Positions 1 through 11,149 of a stretch of 64,000 nucleotides of DNA are shown one piece after another. This DNA is from Antitrichia curtipendula (lineage: Eukaryota > Streptophyta > Bryopsida > Hypnales > Leucodontaceae). A program made the translations under genes and the position numbers. The DNA lies in NCBI GenBank assembly GCA_951230915.1, contig OX579637.1:22506001-22570000 (forward strand), written 5' to 3'. Within the stretch, counting starts at the first letter, position 1, and each line of letters begins with the position of its first letter. The notes under the pieces are model-generated. The model was not told the DNA's origin. It made no database searches and saw only the letters and a list, made by a program, of their open reading frames with translations.

Positions 1-2158
1 GATTTGCATGGGGCCATGGATTTGATAGTAATGGAAAGAATATTTCCAACTTGTACATTTTTTTAAATTTGTAGCGTGCGCTTATTTAGTGAGTCATGCA
101 TTTGTCATTCTCTAAAATACAGGGCTGGTCCATTCTGTTGCGGTTCCAATACAAATTTAAAAAAATGGGTGGTGATTTGCATGGGGCCATGGATTTGATA
201 GTAATGGAAAGAATATTTCCAACTTGTACATTTTTTTAAATTTGTAGCGTGCACTTATTTAGTGAGTCATGAATTTGTCATTCTCTAAAATACAGGGCTG
301 GAACATTTTGTTGCGTTTCCAATACAAATTAAAAGAAATGGGTGGTGATTTGCATGGGGCCATGGATTTGATAGTAATGGAAAGAATATTTTCAATTTGT
401 ACATTTTTTTAAATTTGTAGCGTGCACTTATTTAGTGAGTCATGCATTTGTCATTCTCTAAAATACAGGGCTGGAACATTCTGTTGCGGTTCCAATACAA
501 ATTAAGAAAAATGGGTGGTGATTTGCATGGGGCCATGGATTTGATAGTAATGGAAAGAATATTTCCAACTTGTACATTTTTTTAAATTTGTAGCGTGCAC
601 TTATTTAGTGAGTCATGGATTTGTCATTCTCTAAAATACAGGGCTGGAACATTTTGTTGCGTTTTTAATACAAGTTAAAAAAAATGGGTGGTGATTTGCA
701 TGGGGCCATGGATTTGATAGTAATGGAAAGAATATTTTCAATTTGTACATTTTTTTAAATTTGTAGCGTGCACTTATTTAGCGAGTCATGCATTGGTCAT
801 TCTCTAAAATACAAGGCTGGTCCATTCTGTTGCGGTTCCAATACAAATTAAGAAAAATGGGTGGTGATTTGCATGGGGCCATGGATTTGATAGTAATGGA
901 AAGAATATTTCCAACTTGTACATTTTTTTAAATTTGTAGCGTGCACTTATTTAGTGAGTCATGAATTTGTCATTCTCTAAAATACAGGGCTGGAACATTT
1001 TGTTGCGTTTCCAATACAAATTAAAAGAAATGGGTGGTGATTTGCATGGGCCATGGATTTGATAGTAATGGAAAGAATATTTTCAATTTGTACATTTTTT
1101 TCAATTTGTAGCGTGCACTTATTTAGTGAGTCATGCATTTGTCATTCTCTAAAATACAGGGCTGGAACATTTTGTTGCGTTTCCAATACAAGTTAAATGA
1201 AATGGGTGGTGATTTGCATGGGGCCATGGATTTGATAGTAATGGAAAGAATATTTCCAACTTGTACTTTTTTTTAAATTTGTAGCGTGCACTTATTTAGT
1301 GAGTCATGCATTTGTCATTCTCTAAAATACAGGGCTGGAACATTCTGTTGCGGTTCCAATACAAATTAAGAAAAATGGGTGGTGATTTGCATGGGGCCAT
1401 GGATTTGATAGTAATGGAAAGAATATTTTCAATTTGTACATTTTTTTAAATTTGTAGCGTGCACTTATTTAGCGAGTCATGCATTTGTCATTCTCTAAAA
1501 TACAGGGCTGGAACATTCTGTTGCGGTTCCAATACAAATTAAGAAAAATGGGTGGTGATTTGCATGGGGCCATGGATTTGATAGTAATGGAAAGAATATT
1601 TCCAACTTGTACATTTTTTTAAATTTGTAGCGTGCACTTATTTAGTGAGTCATGCATTTGTCATTCTCTAAAATACAGGGCTGGAACATTTTGTTGCGCT
1701 TCCAATACAAATTAAAAGAAATGGGTGGTGATTTGCATGGGGCCATGGATTTGATAGTAATGGAAAGAATATTTTCAATTTGTACATTTTTTTAAATTTG
1801 TAGCGTGCACTTATTTAGTGAGTCATGCGTTTGTCATTCTCTAAAATACAGGGCTGGAACATTCTGTTGCGGTTCCAATACAAATTAAGAAAAATGGGTG
1901 GTGATTTGCATGGGCCATGGATTTGATAGTAATGGAAAGAATATTTCCAACTTGTACATTTTTTTAAATTTGTAGCGTGCACTTATTTAGTGAGTCATGC
2001 ATTTGTCATTCTCTAAAATACAGGGCTGGAACATTCTGTTGCGGTTCCAATACAAATTAAGAAAAATGGGTGGTGATTTGCATGGGCCATGGATTTGATA
2101 GTAATGGAAAGAATATTTCCAACTTGTACATTTTTTTAAATTTGTAGCGTGCACTTAT
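1..2158. repeat. A-family-rich segment
   Basis: There are about twelve and a half monomers here, almost all A type: GTAGCG, GGAACATT, and tails ATTAAGAAAAATGG alternating with ATTAAAAGAAATGG. AATATTTCC and AATATTTTC forms also tend to alternate, suggesting a weak dimer rhythm. Near 780-835 is one distinctive unit (GCGAGTC, GCATTGGTC, ACAAGGCTGGTCC) that serves as a lineage marker across the window. One-G-short units (CATGGGCCATGG) lie near 1,048, 1,911 and 2,083. I see no gene or non-satellite insert. Confidence 0.85.
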
Positions 2159-3060
2159 TTAGTGAGTCATGCATTTGTCATTCTCTAAAATACAGGGCTG
2201 GAACATTTTGTTGCGTTTCCAATACAAGTTAAATGAAATGGGTGGTGATTTGCATGGGGCCATGGATTTGATAGTAATGGAAAGAATATTTCCAACTTGT
2301 ACTTTTTTTTTAATTTGTAACGTGCACTTATTTAGTGAGTCATGCATTTGTCATTCTCTAAAATACAGGGCTGGACCATTCTTCTGTGGTTCCAATACAA
2401 ATTTAAAAAAATGGGTGGTGATTTGCATGGGGCCATGGATTTGATAGTAATGGAAAGAGTAATTCCAACTTGTACATTATTTTTTATTTATAACGTGCAC
2501 TTATTTAGTGAGTCATGCATTTGTCATTCTCTAAAATACAGGGCTGGAACATTCTGTTGCGGTTCCAATACAAATTAAAAAAAATGGGTGGTGATTTGCA
2601 TGGGGCCATGGATTTGATAGTAATGGAAAGAATATTTTCAACTTGTACATTTTTTTAAATTTGTAGCGTGCACTTATTTAGTGAGTCATGCATTTGTCAT
2701 TCTCTAAAATACAGGGCTGGAACATTTTGTTGCGTTTCCAATACAAATTAAAAAAAATGGGTGGTGATTTGTATGGTTTATGGATTTGATAGTAATGGAA
2801 AGAATATTTTCAACTTGTACATTTTTTTTAATTTGTAACGTGCACTTATTTAGTGAGTCATGCATTTGTCATTCTCTAAAATACAGGGCTGGACCATTCT
2901 TCTGTGGTTCCAATACAAATTTAAAAAATTGGGTGGTGATTTGCATGGGGCCATGGACATGATAGTAATGGAAAGAGTATTTCCAACTTGTACATTTTCT
3001 TTAATTTGTAACGTGACCTTATTTAGTGAGTCATGCATTTGTCATTCTCTAAAATACAGG
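1550..3060. repeat. Long-range duplicated block, copy 1 (partner 15,555-17,064)
   Basis: About 1.5 kb here matches 15,555-17,064 unit for unit at an offset of 14,004 bp (81 monomers minus 9 bases). Shared rare markers are GCGCTTCC (about 1,698 and 15,702), GCGTTTGTC (about 1,826 and 15,832), the paired one-G-short units (1,911/2,083 and 15,914/16,086), and the unusual GTATGGTT[T/C]ATGG unit (about 2,772 and 16,776). Flanking units differ on both sides, so the block has real edges. Edges are by eye, within about one variable block. Confidence 0.75.
1557..1729. repeat. Exemplar family-A monomer (173 bp)
   Basis: This is a representative of the A family. After the constant start block it reads AATATTTCCAACTTGTACA, a T7 run followed by AAATTTGTAGCG. 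It continues with the constant block that holds TGAGTCA, then GGAACATTTTGTTGCG, TTCCAATACAAATT and AAAAGAAATGGGTGGT. Features that separate A from B are GTAGCG (B has GTAACG), GGAAC (B has GGACC), and TTGCG in place of TCTGTG. Sub-variants differ in GCGGTTCC, GCGTTTCC or GCGTTTTTAA, and in the A-rich tail (ATTAAGAAAAATGG, ATTAAAAGAAATGG, GTTAAATGAAATGG). A-type units dominate the first 2.1 kb and recur as islands later. Confidence 0.9.
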
Positions 3061-3801
3061 GCTGGACCATTCTTCTGTGCTTCCAATACAAATTGAAAAA
3101 AATGGGTGGTGATTTGCATGGGGCCATGGATTTGATAGTAATGGAAAGACTAATTCCAACTTGTACATTATTTTTTATTTATAACGTGCACTTATTTAGT
3201 GAGTCATGCATTTGTCATTCTCTAAAATACAGGGCTGGAACATTTTGTTGCGTTTTTAATACAAGTTAAATGAAATGGGTGGTGATTTGTATGGTTTATG
3301 GATTTGATAGTAATGGAAAGAATATTTTCAACTTGTACATTTTTTTTAATTTGTAACGTGCACTTATTTAGTGAGTCATGCATTTGTCATTCTCTAAAAT
3401 ACAGGGCTGGACCATTCTTCTGTGGTTCCAATACAAATTTAAAAAAATGGGTGGTGATTTGCATGGGGCCATGGATTTGATAGTAATGGAAAGAATATTT
3501 CCAACTTGTATATTTTTTTTAATTTGTAACGTGCACTTATTTAGTGAGTCATGCATTTGTCATTCTCTAAAATACAGGGCTGGACCATTCTTCTGTGCTT
3601 CCAATACAAATTTTAAAAAATGGGTGGTGATTTGCATGGGGCCACGGATTTGATAGTAATGGAAAGAATATTTCCAACTTGTACATTTTTTTTAATTTGT
3701 AACGTGCACTTATTTAGTGAGTCATGCATTTGTCATTCTCTAAAATACAGGGCTGGACCACTCTTCTGTGGTTCCAATACAATATTAAAAAAATGGGTGG
3801 T

Positions 3802-3974
3802 GATTTGCATGGGGCCATGGATTTGATAGTAATGGAAAGAATATTTCCAACTTGTACATTTTTTTTAATTTGTAACGTGCACTTATTTAGTGAGTCATGC
3901 ATTTGTCATTCTCTAAAATACAGGGCTGGACCATTCTTCTGTGGTTCCAATACAAATTTTCAAAAATGGGTGGT
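3802..3974. repeat. Exemplar family-B monomer (173 bp)
   Basis: This is a representative of the B family: a T8 run followed by AATTTGTAACG, then the constant block, then GGACCATTCTTCTGTGG, TTCCAATACAAATTT and an A-rich tail. Within it, ATTTGCAT lies at 3803-3810, the dyad TGGAAA-N5-TTTCCA at 3833-3849, and TGAGTCA at 3891-3897. Sub-variants include TGTGCTTCC, ACCACTCTTCTG, a T8-CATTTG tract, ACTAATTCC with TTATTTATAACG, and TTCTTTAATTTG followed by GTGACC. B and B/A mixed units make up most of the window. Confidence 0.9.
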
Positions 3975-4559
3975 GATTTGCATGGGGCCATGGATTCGAT
4001 AGTAATGGAAAGAGTATTTCCAACTTGTACATTTTTTTTCATTTGTAACGTGCACTTATTTAGTGAGTCATGCATTTGTCATTCTCTAAAATACAGGGCT
4101 GGACCATTCTTCTGTGCTTCCAATACAAATTTAAAAAAATGGGTGGTGATTTGCATGGGGCCTTGGATTTGATAGTAATGGAAAGAATATTTCCAACTTG
4201 TACATTTTTTTTCATTTGTAACGTGCACTTAATTAGTGAGTCATGCATTTGTCATTCTCTAAAATACAGGGCTGGACCACTCTTCTGTGGTTCCAATACA
4301 ATATTAAAAAAATGGGTGGTGATTTGCATGGGGCCATGGATTTGATAGTAATGGAAAGAATATTTCCAACTTGTACATTTTTTTTAATTTGTAGCGTGCA
4401 CTTATTTAGTGAGTCATGCATTTGTCATTCTCTAAAATACAGGGCTGGACCATTCTTCTGTGGTTCCAATACAAATTTAAAAAAATGGGTGGTGATTTGC
4501 ATGGGGCCATGGATTTGATAGTAATGGAAAGAGTATTTCCAACTTGTACATTTTTTTTC

Positions 4560-7440
4560 ATTTGTAACGTGCACTTATTTAGTGAGTCATGCATTTGTCA
4601 TTCTCTAAAATACGGGGCTGGACCACTCTTCTGTGGTTCCAATACAAATTTAAAAAAATGGGTGGTGATTTGCATGGGGCCATGGATTTGATAGTAATGG
4701 AAAGAATATTTCCAACTTGTACATTTTTTTTAATTTGTAACGTGCACTTATTTAGTGAGTCATGCATTTGTCATTCTCTAAAATATAGGGCTGGACGATT
4801 CTTCTGTGGTTCCAATACAAATTTAAAAAAATGGGTGGTGATTTGCATGGGGCCATGGATTTGATAGTAATGGAAAGAATATTTCCAACTTCTACATTTT
4901 TTTTAATTTGTAACGTGCACTTATTTAGTGAGTCATGCATTTGTCATTCTCTAAAATACAGGGCTGGACCATTCTTCTGTGCTTCCAATACAAATTTAAA
5001 AAAATGGGTGGTGATTTGCATGGGGCCATGGATCTGATAGTAATGGAAAGACTAATTCCAACTTGTACATTATTTTTTATTTATAACGTGCACTTATTTA
5101 GTGAGTCATGCATTTGTCATTCTCTAAAATACAGGGCTGGAACATTCTGTTGCGGTTCCAATACAAATTAAAAGAAATGGGTGGTGATTTGCATGGGGCC
5201 ATGGATTTGATAGTAATGGAAAGAATATTTCCAACTTGTACAGTTTTTTAAATATGTAGCGTGCACTTATTTAGTGAGTCATGCATTTGTCATTCTCTAA
5301 AATACAGGGCTGGAACATTTTGTTGCGTTTTTAATACAAGTTAAATGAAATGGGTGGTGATTTGCATGGGGCCATGGATTTGATAGTAATGGAAAGAGTA
5401 TTTCCAACTTGTACATTTTTTTTAATTTGTAACGTGCACTTATTTAGTGAGTCATGCATTTGTCATTCTCTAAAATACAGGGCTGGACCACTCTTCTGTG
5501 GTTCCAATACAAATTTAAAAAAATGGGTGGTGATTTGCATGGGGCCATGGATTTGATAGTAATGGAAAGAATATTTCCAACTTGTACATTTTCTTTAATT
5601 TGTAACGTGCACTTATTTAGTGAGTCATGCATTTGTCATTCTCTAAAATACAGGGCTGGACCACTCTGTTGCGGTTCCAATACAAATTAAATGAAATGGG
5701 TGGTGATTTGCATGGGGCCATGGATTTGATAGTAATGGAAAGAATATTTTCAGTTTGTACATTTTTTTAAATTTGTAGCGTGCACTTATTTAGTGAGTCA
5801 TGCATTTGTCATTCTCTAAAATACAGGGCTGGAACATTTTGTTGCGTTTTTAATACAAGTTAAATGAAATGGGTGGTGATTTGCATGGGCCATGGATTTG
5901 ATAGTAATGGAAAGAATATTTTCAACTTGTACAGTTTTTTCAATTTGTAGCGTGCACTTATTTAGTGAGTCATGCATTTGTCATTCTCTAAAATACAGGG
6001 CTGGAACATTTTGTTGCGTTTTTAATACAAGTTAAATGAAATGGGTGGTGATTTGCATGGGGCCATGGATTTGATAGTAATAGAAAGAGTATTTCCAACT
6101 TGTACATTTTTTTTAATTTGTAACGTGCACTTATTTAGTGAGTCATGCATTTGTCATTCTCTAAAATACGGGGCTGGACCACTCTTCTGTGGTTCCAATA
6201 CAAATTTAAAAAAATGGGTGGTGATTTGCATGGGGCCATGGATTTGATAGTAATGGAAAGAATATTTCCAACTTGTACATTTTTTTTAATTTGTAACGTG
6301 CACTTATTTAGTGAGTCATGCATTTGTCATTCTCTAAAATATAGGGCTGGACCATTCTTCTGTGGTTCCAATACAAATTTAAAAAAATGGGTGGTGATTT
6401 GCATGGGGCCATGGATTTGATAGTAATGGAAAGAATATTTCCAACTTCTACATTTTTTTTAATTTGTAACGTGCACTTATTTAGTGAGTCATGCATTTGT
6501 CATTCTCTAAAATACAGGGCTGGACCATTCTTCTGTGCTTCCAACACAAATTTAAAAAAATGGGTGGTGATTTGCATGGGGCCATGGATTTGATAGTAAT
6601 GGAAAGACTAATTCCAACTTGTACATTATTTTTTATTTATAACGTGCACTTATTTAGTGAGTCATGCATTTGTCATTCTCTAAAATACAGGGCTGGAACA
6701 TTCTGTTGCGGTTCCAATACAAATTAAAAGAAATGGGTGGTGCTTTGCATGGGGCCATGGATTTGATAGTAATGGAAAGAATATTTCCAACTTGTACAGT
6801 TTTTTAAATATGTAGCGTGCACTTATTTAGTGAGTCATGCATTTGTCATTCTCTAAAATACAGGGCTGGAACATTTTGTTGCGTTTCCAATACAAGTTAA
6901 ATGAAATGGGTGGTGATTTGCATGGGGCCATGGATTTGATAGTAATGGAAAGAGTATTTCCAACTTGTACATTTTTTTTAATTTGTAACGTGCACTTATT
7001 TAGTGAGTCATGCATTTGTCATTCTCTAAAATACAGGGCTGGACCACTCTTCTGTGGTTCCAATACAAATTTAAAAAAATGGGTGGTGATTTGCATAGGG
7101 CCATGGATTTGATAGTAATGGAAAGAATATTTCCAACTTGTACATTTTTTTTAATTTGTAACGTGCACTTATTTAGTGAGTCATGCATTTGTCATTCTCT
7201 AAAATACAGGGCTGGACCACTCTGTTGCGGTTCCAATACAAATTAAATGAAATGGGTGGTGATTTGCATGGGGCCATGGATTTGATAGTAATGGAAAGAA
7301 TATTTTCAGTTTGTACATTTTTTTAAATTTGTAGCGTGCACTTATTTAGTGAGTCATGCATTTGTCATTCTCTAAAATACAGGGCTGGAACATTTTGTTG
7401 CGTTTTTAATACAAGTTAAATGAAATGGGTGGTGATTTGC
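4560..7440. repeat. 9-mer higher-order repeat (1,556-bp offset), two copies
   Basis: Units at about 4,560-5,880 recur at about 6,116-7,436. In order the markers are ACGGGGCTGG (4,611 and 6,168), AATATAGGGCTGG (about 4,784 and 6,340), AACTTCTACA (about 4,888 and 6,444), the ACTAATTCC/TTATTTATAACG unit, the ACAGTTTTTTAAATATGTAG unit, then ACCACTCTGTTGCGG and TTTTCAGTTTGTAC. Small differences include CAACACAAA at about 6,543 and GCGTTTCC against GCGTTTTTAA in one unit. The same cassette order returns, rearranged, at 20.6-25.4 kb. Confidence 0.8.
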
Positions 7441-7519
7441 ATGGGGCCATGGATTTGATAGTAATGGAAAGAATATTTCCAACTTGTACATTTTTTTTAA
7501 TTTGTAACGTGCACTTATT

Positions 7520-9070
7520 TAGTGAGTCATGAATTTGTCATTCTCTAAAATACAGGGCTGGACCATTCTTCTGTGCTTCCAATACAAATGTAAAAAAATG
7601 GGTGGTGATTTGCATGGGGCCATGGATTTGATAGTAATGGAAAGAGTATTTCCAACTTGTACATTTTTTAAAATTTGTAACGTGCACTTATTTAGTGAGT
7701 CATGCATTTGTCATTCTCTAAAATACAGGGCTGGACCACTCTTCTGTGGTTCCAATACAATATTAAAAGAAATGGGTGGTGATTTGCATGGGGCCATGGA
7801 TTTGATAGTAATGGAAAGAATATTTCCAACTTGTACATTTTTTTTAATTTGTAACGTGTTCTTATTTAGTGAGTCATGCATTTGTCAATCTCTAAAATAC
7901 AGGGCTGGACCATTCTTCTGTGGTTCCAATACAAATTTAAGAAAATGGGTGGTGATTTGCATGGGGCCATGGATTTGATAGTAATGGAAAGAATATTTCC
8001 AACTTGTACATTTTTTTTAATTTGTAACGTGCACTTATTTAGTGAGTCATGCATTTGTCATTCTCTAAAATACAGGGCTGGACCATTCTTCTGTGGTTCC
8101 AATACAAATTTAAAAAAATGGGTGGTGATTTGCATGGGCCATGGATTTGATAGTAATGGAAAGAATATTTCCAATTTGTACATTTTTTTAAATTTGTAGC
8201 GTGCACTTATTTAGTGAGTCATGCATTTGTCATTCTCTAAAATACAGGGCTGGAACATTTTGTTGCGTTTCCAATACAAGTTAAATGAAATGGGTGGTGA
8301 TTTGCATGGGGCCATGGATTTGATAGTAATGGAAAGAATATTTCCAACTTGTAATTTTTTTTTAATTTGTAACGTGCACTTATTTAGTGAGTCATGAATT
8401 TGTCATTCTCTAAAATACAGGGCTGGACCATTCTTCTGTGGTTCCAATACAAATTTAAAAGAATGGGTGGTGATTTGCATGGGGCCATGGATTTGATAGT
8501 AATGGAAAGAGTATTTCCAACTTGTACATTTTTTAAAATTTGTAACGTGCACTTATTTAGTGAGTCATGCATTTGTCATTCTCTAAAATACAGGGCTGGA
8601 CCACTCTTCTGTGGTTCCAATACAATATTAAAAAAAATGGGTGGTGATTTGCATGGGGCCATGGATTTGATAGTAATGGAAAGAATATTTCCAACTTGTA
8701 CATTTTTTTTAATTTGTAACGTGTTCTTATTTAGTGAGTCATGCATTTGTCAATCTCTAAAATACAGGGCTGGACCATTCTTCTGTGGTTCCAATACAAA
8801 TTTAAGAAAATGGGTGGTGATTTGCATGGGGCCATGGATTTGATAGTAATGGAAAGAATATTTCCAACTTGTACATTTTTTTTAATTTGTAACGTGCACT
8901 TATTTAGTGAGTCATGCATTTGTCATTCTCTAAAATACAGGGCTGGACCATTCTTCTGTGGTTCCAATACAAATTTAAAAAAATGGGTGGTGATTTGCAT
9001 GGGCCATGGATTTGATAGTAATGGAAAGAATATTTTCAATTTGTACATTTCTTTAAATTTGTAGCGTGCA
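7520..9070. repeat. Four-monomer cassette repeated at 865 bp (5-mer spacing)
   Basis: About 672 bp starting at the GTGAGTCATGAATTTG variant (7,520-8,200) recurs at 8,385-9,065, an offset of exactly five monomers. Diagnostic features are a T6-AAAATTTGTAACG tract, the AATATT tail with one extra A (174-bp unit), GTAACGTGTTCTTA (about 7,855 and 8,720), GTCAATCTC, and a one-G-short unit at the end. The extra-A unit keeps one forward frame open through a monomer and so produces a 149-codon frame in both copies. I regard this as non-coding. The same cassette reappears several times in 25-31 kb, at 39 kb and in 50-54 kb. Confidence 0.8.
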
Positions 9071-9589
9071 CTTATTTAGCGAGTCATGCATTGGTCATTC
9101 TCTAAAATACAAGGCTGGTCCATTCTGTTGCGGTTCCAATACAAATTAAGAAAAACGGGTGGTGATTTGCATGGGGCCATGGATTTGATAGTAATGGAAA
9201 GAATATTTCCAACTTGTACTTTTTTTTAAATTTGTAGCGTGCACTTATTTAGTGAGTCATGCATTTGTCATTCTCTAAAATACAGGGCTGGAACATTTTG
9301 TTGCGTTTCCAATACAAATTAAAAGAAATGGGTGGTGATTTGCATGGGGCCATGGATTTGATAGTAATGGAAAGAATATTTTCAATTTGTACATTTTTTT
9401 AAATTTGTAGCGTGCACTTATTTAGTGAGTCATGCATTTGTCATTCTCTAAAATACAGGGCTGGAACATTCTGTTGCGGTTCCAATACAAATTCAGAAAA
9501 ATGGGTGGTGATTTGCATGGGCCATGGATTTGATAGTAATGGAAAGAATATTTCCAACTTGTACATTTTTTTAAATTTGTAGCGTGCAC

Positions 9590-10370
9590 TTATTTAGTGA
9601 GTCATGCATTTGTCATTCTCTAAAATACAGGGCTGGAACATTTTGTTGCGTTTCCAATACAAGTTAAATGAAATGGGTGGTGATTTGCATGGGGCCATGG
9701 ATTTGATAGTAATGGAAAGAGTATTTCCAACTTGTACATTTTTTTTAATTTGTAACGTGCACTTATTTAGTGAGTCATGCATTTGTCATTCTCTAAAATA
9801 CAGGGCTGGACCACTCTTCTGTGGTTCCAATACAATATTAAAAAAATGGGTGGTGATTTGTATGGGGCCATGGATTTGATAGTAATGGAAAGAATATTTC
9901 CAACTTGTACATTTTTTTAAATTTGTAACGTGCACTTATTTAGTGAGTCATGCATTTGTCATTCTCTAAAATACAGGGCTGGACCATTCTTCTGTGGTTC
10001 CAATACAAATTAAAAGAAATGGGTGGTGATTTGCATGGGGCCATGGATTTGATAGTAATGGAAAGAATATTTCCAACTTGTACATTTTTTTTAATTTGTA
10101 ACGTGCACTTATTTAGTGAGTCATGCATTTGTCATTCTCTAAAATACAGGGCTGGACCATTCTTCTGTGGTTCCAATACAAATTTAAAAAAATGGGTGGT
10201 GATTTGCATGGGGCCATGGATTTGATAGTAATGGAAAGAGTAATTCCAACTTGTACATTATTTTTTATTTATAACGTGCACTTATTTAGTGAGTCATGCA
10301 TTTGTCATTCTCTAAAATACAGGGCTGGAACATTCTGTTGCGGTTCCAATACAAATTAAGAAAAATGGGT
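9590..10370. repeat. Block shared with 32,756-33,530 and 40,885-41,640
   Basis: About 4.5 units here match 32,756-33,530 (offset 23,166) and 40,885-41,640 (offset 31,295). The order is GCGTTTCC/GTTAAATGAAATGG, then AGTATTTCC, then ACCACTCTTCTG/AATATTAAAA, then an A-form T tract with GTAACG, then ACCATTCTTCTG/ATTAAAAGAAATGG, then the AGTAATTCC/TTATTTATAACG unit. The third copy has a T6-AAAATTTG tract in one unit, which the others lack. Confidence 0.7.
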
Positions 10371-11149
10371 GGTGATTTGCATGGGGCCATGGATTTGATA
10401 GTAATGGAAAGAATATTTTCAACTTGTACATTTTTTTAAATTTGTAGCGTGCACTTATTTAGTGAGTCATGCATTTGTCATTCTCTAAAATACAGGGCTG
10501 GAACATTTTGTTGCGTTTCCAATACAAATTAAAAAAAATGGGTGGTGATTTGTATGGTTCATGGATTTGATAGTAATGGAAAGAATATTTTCAACTTGTA
10601 CATTTTTTTTCATTTGTAACGTGCACTTATTTAGTGAGTCATGCATTTGTCATTCTCTAAAATACAGGGCTGGACCATTCTTCTGTGGTTCCAATACAAA
10701 TTTAAAAAAATGGGTGGTGATTTGCATGGGGCCATGGACATGATAGTAATGGAAAGAGTATTTCCAACTTGTACATTTTCTTTAATTTGTAACGTGCACT
10801 TATTTAGTGAGTCATGCATTTGTCATTCTCTAAAATACAGGGCTGGACCATTCTTCTGTGCTTCCAATACAAATTTAAAAAAATGGGTGGTGATTTGCAT
10901 GGGGCCATGGATTTGATAGTAATGGAAAGACTAATTCCAACTTGTACATTTTTTTTCATTTGTAACGTGCACTTATTTAGTGAGTCATGCATTTGTCATT
11001 CTCTAAAATACAGGGCTGGAACATTCTGTTGCGGTTCCAATACAAATTAAAAGAAATGGGTGGTGATTTGCATGGGGCCATGGATTTGATAGTAATGGAA
11101 AGAATATTTCCAACTTGTACATTTTTTTTCATTTGTAGCGTGCACTTAT

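Noticed and set aside
3144..3190. TATA-like element in the ACTAATTCC units (TTATTTTTTATTTATAACG)
   Set aside because: An AT-rich variant of the ordinary T tract. There is no associated transcript or initiator evidence, and it recurs only as part of a monomer lineage.
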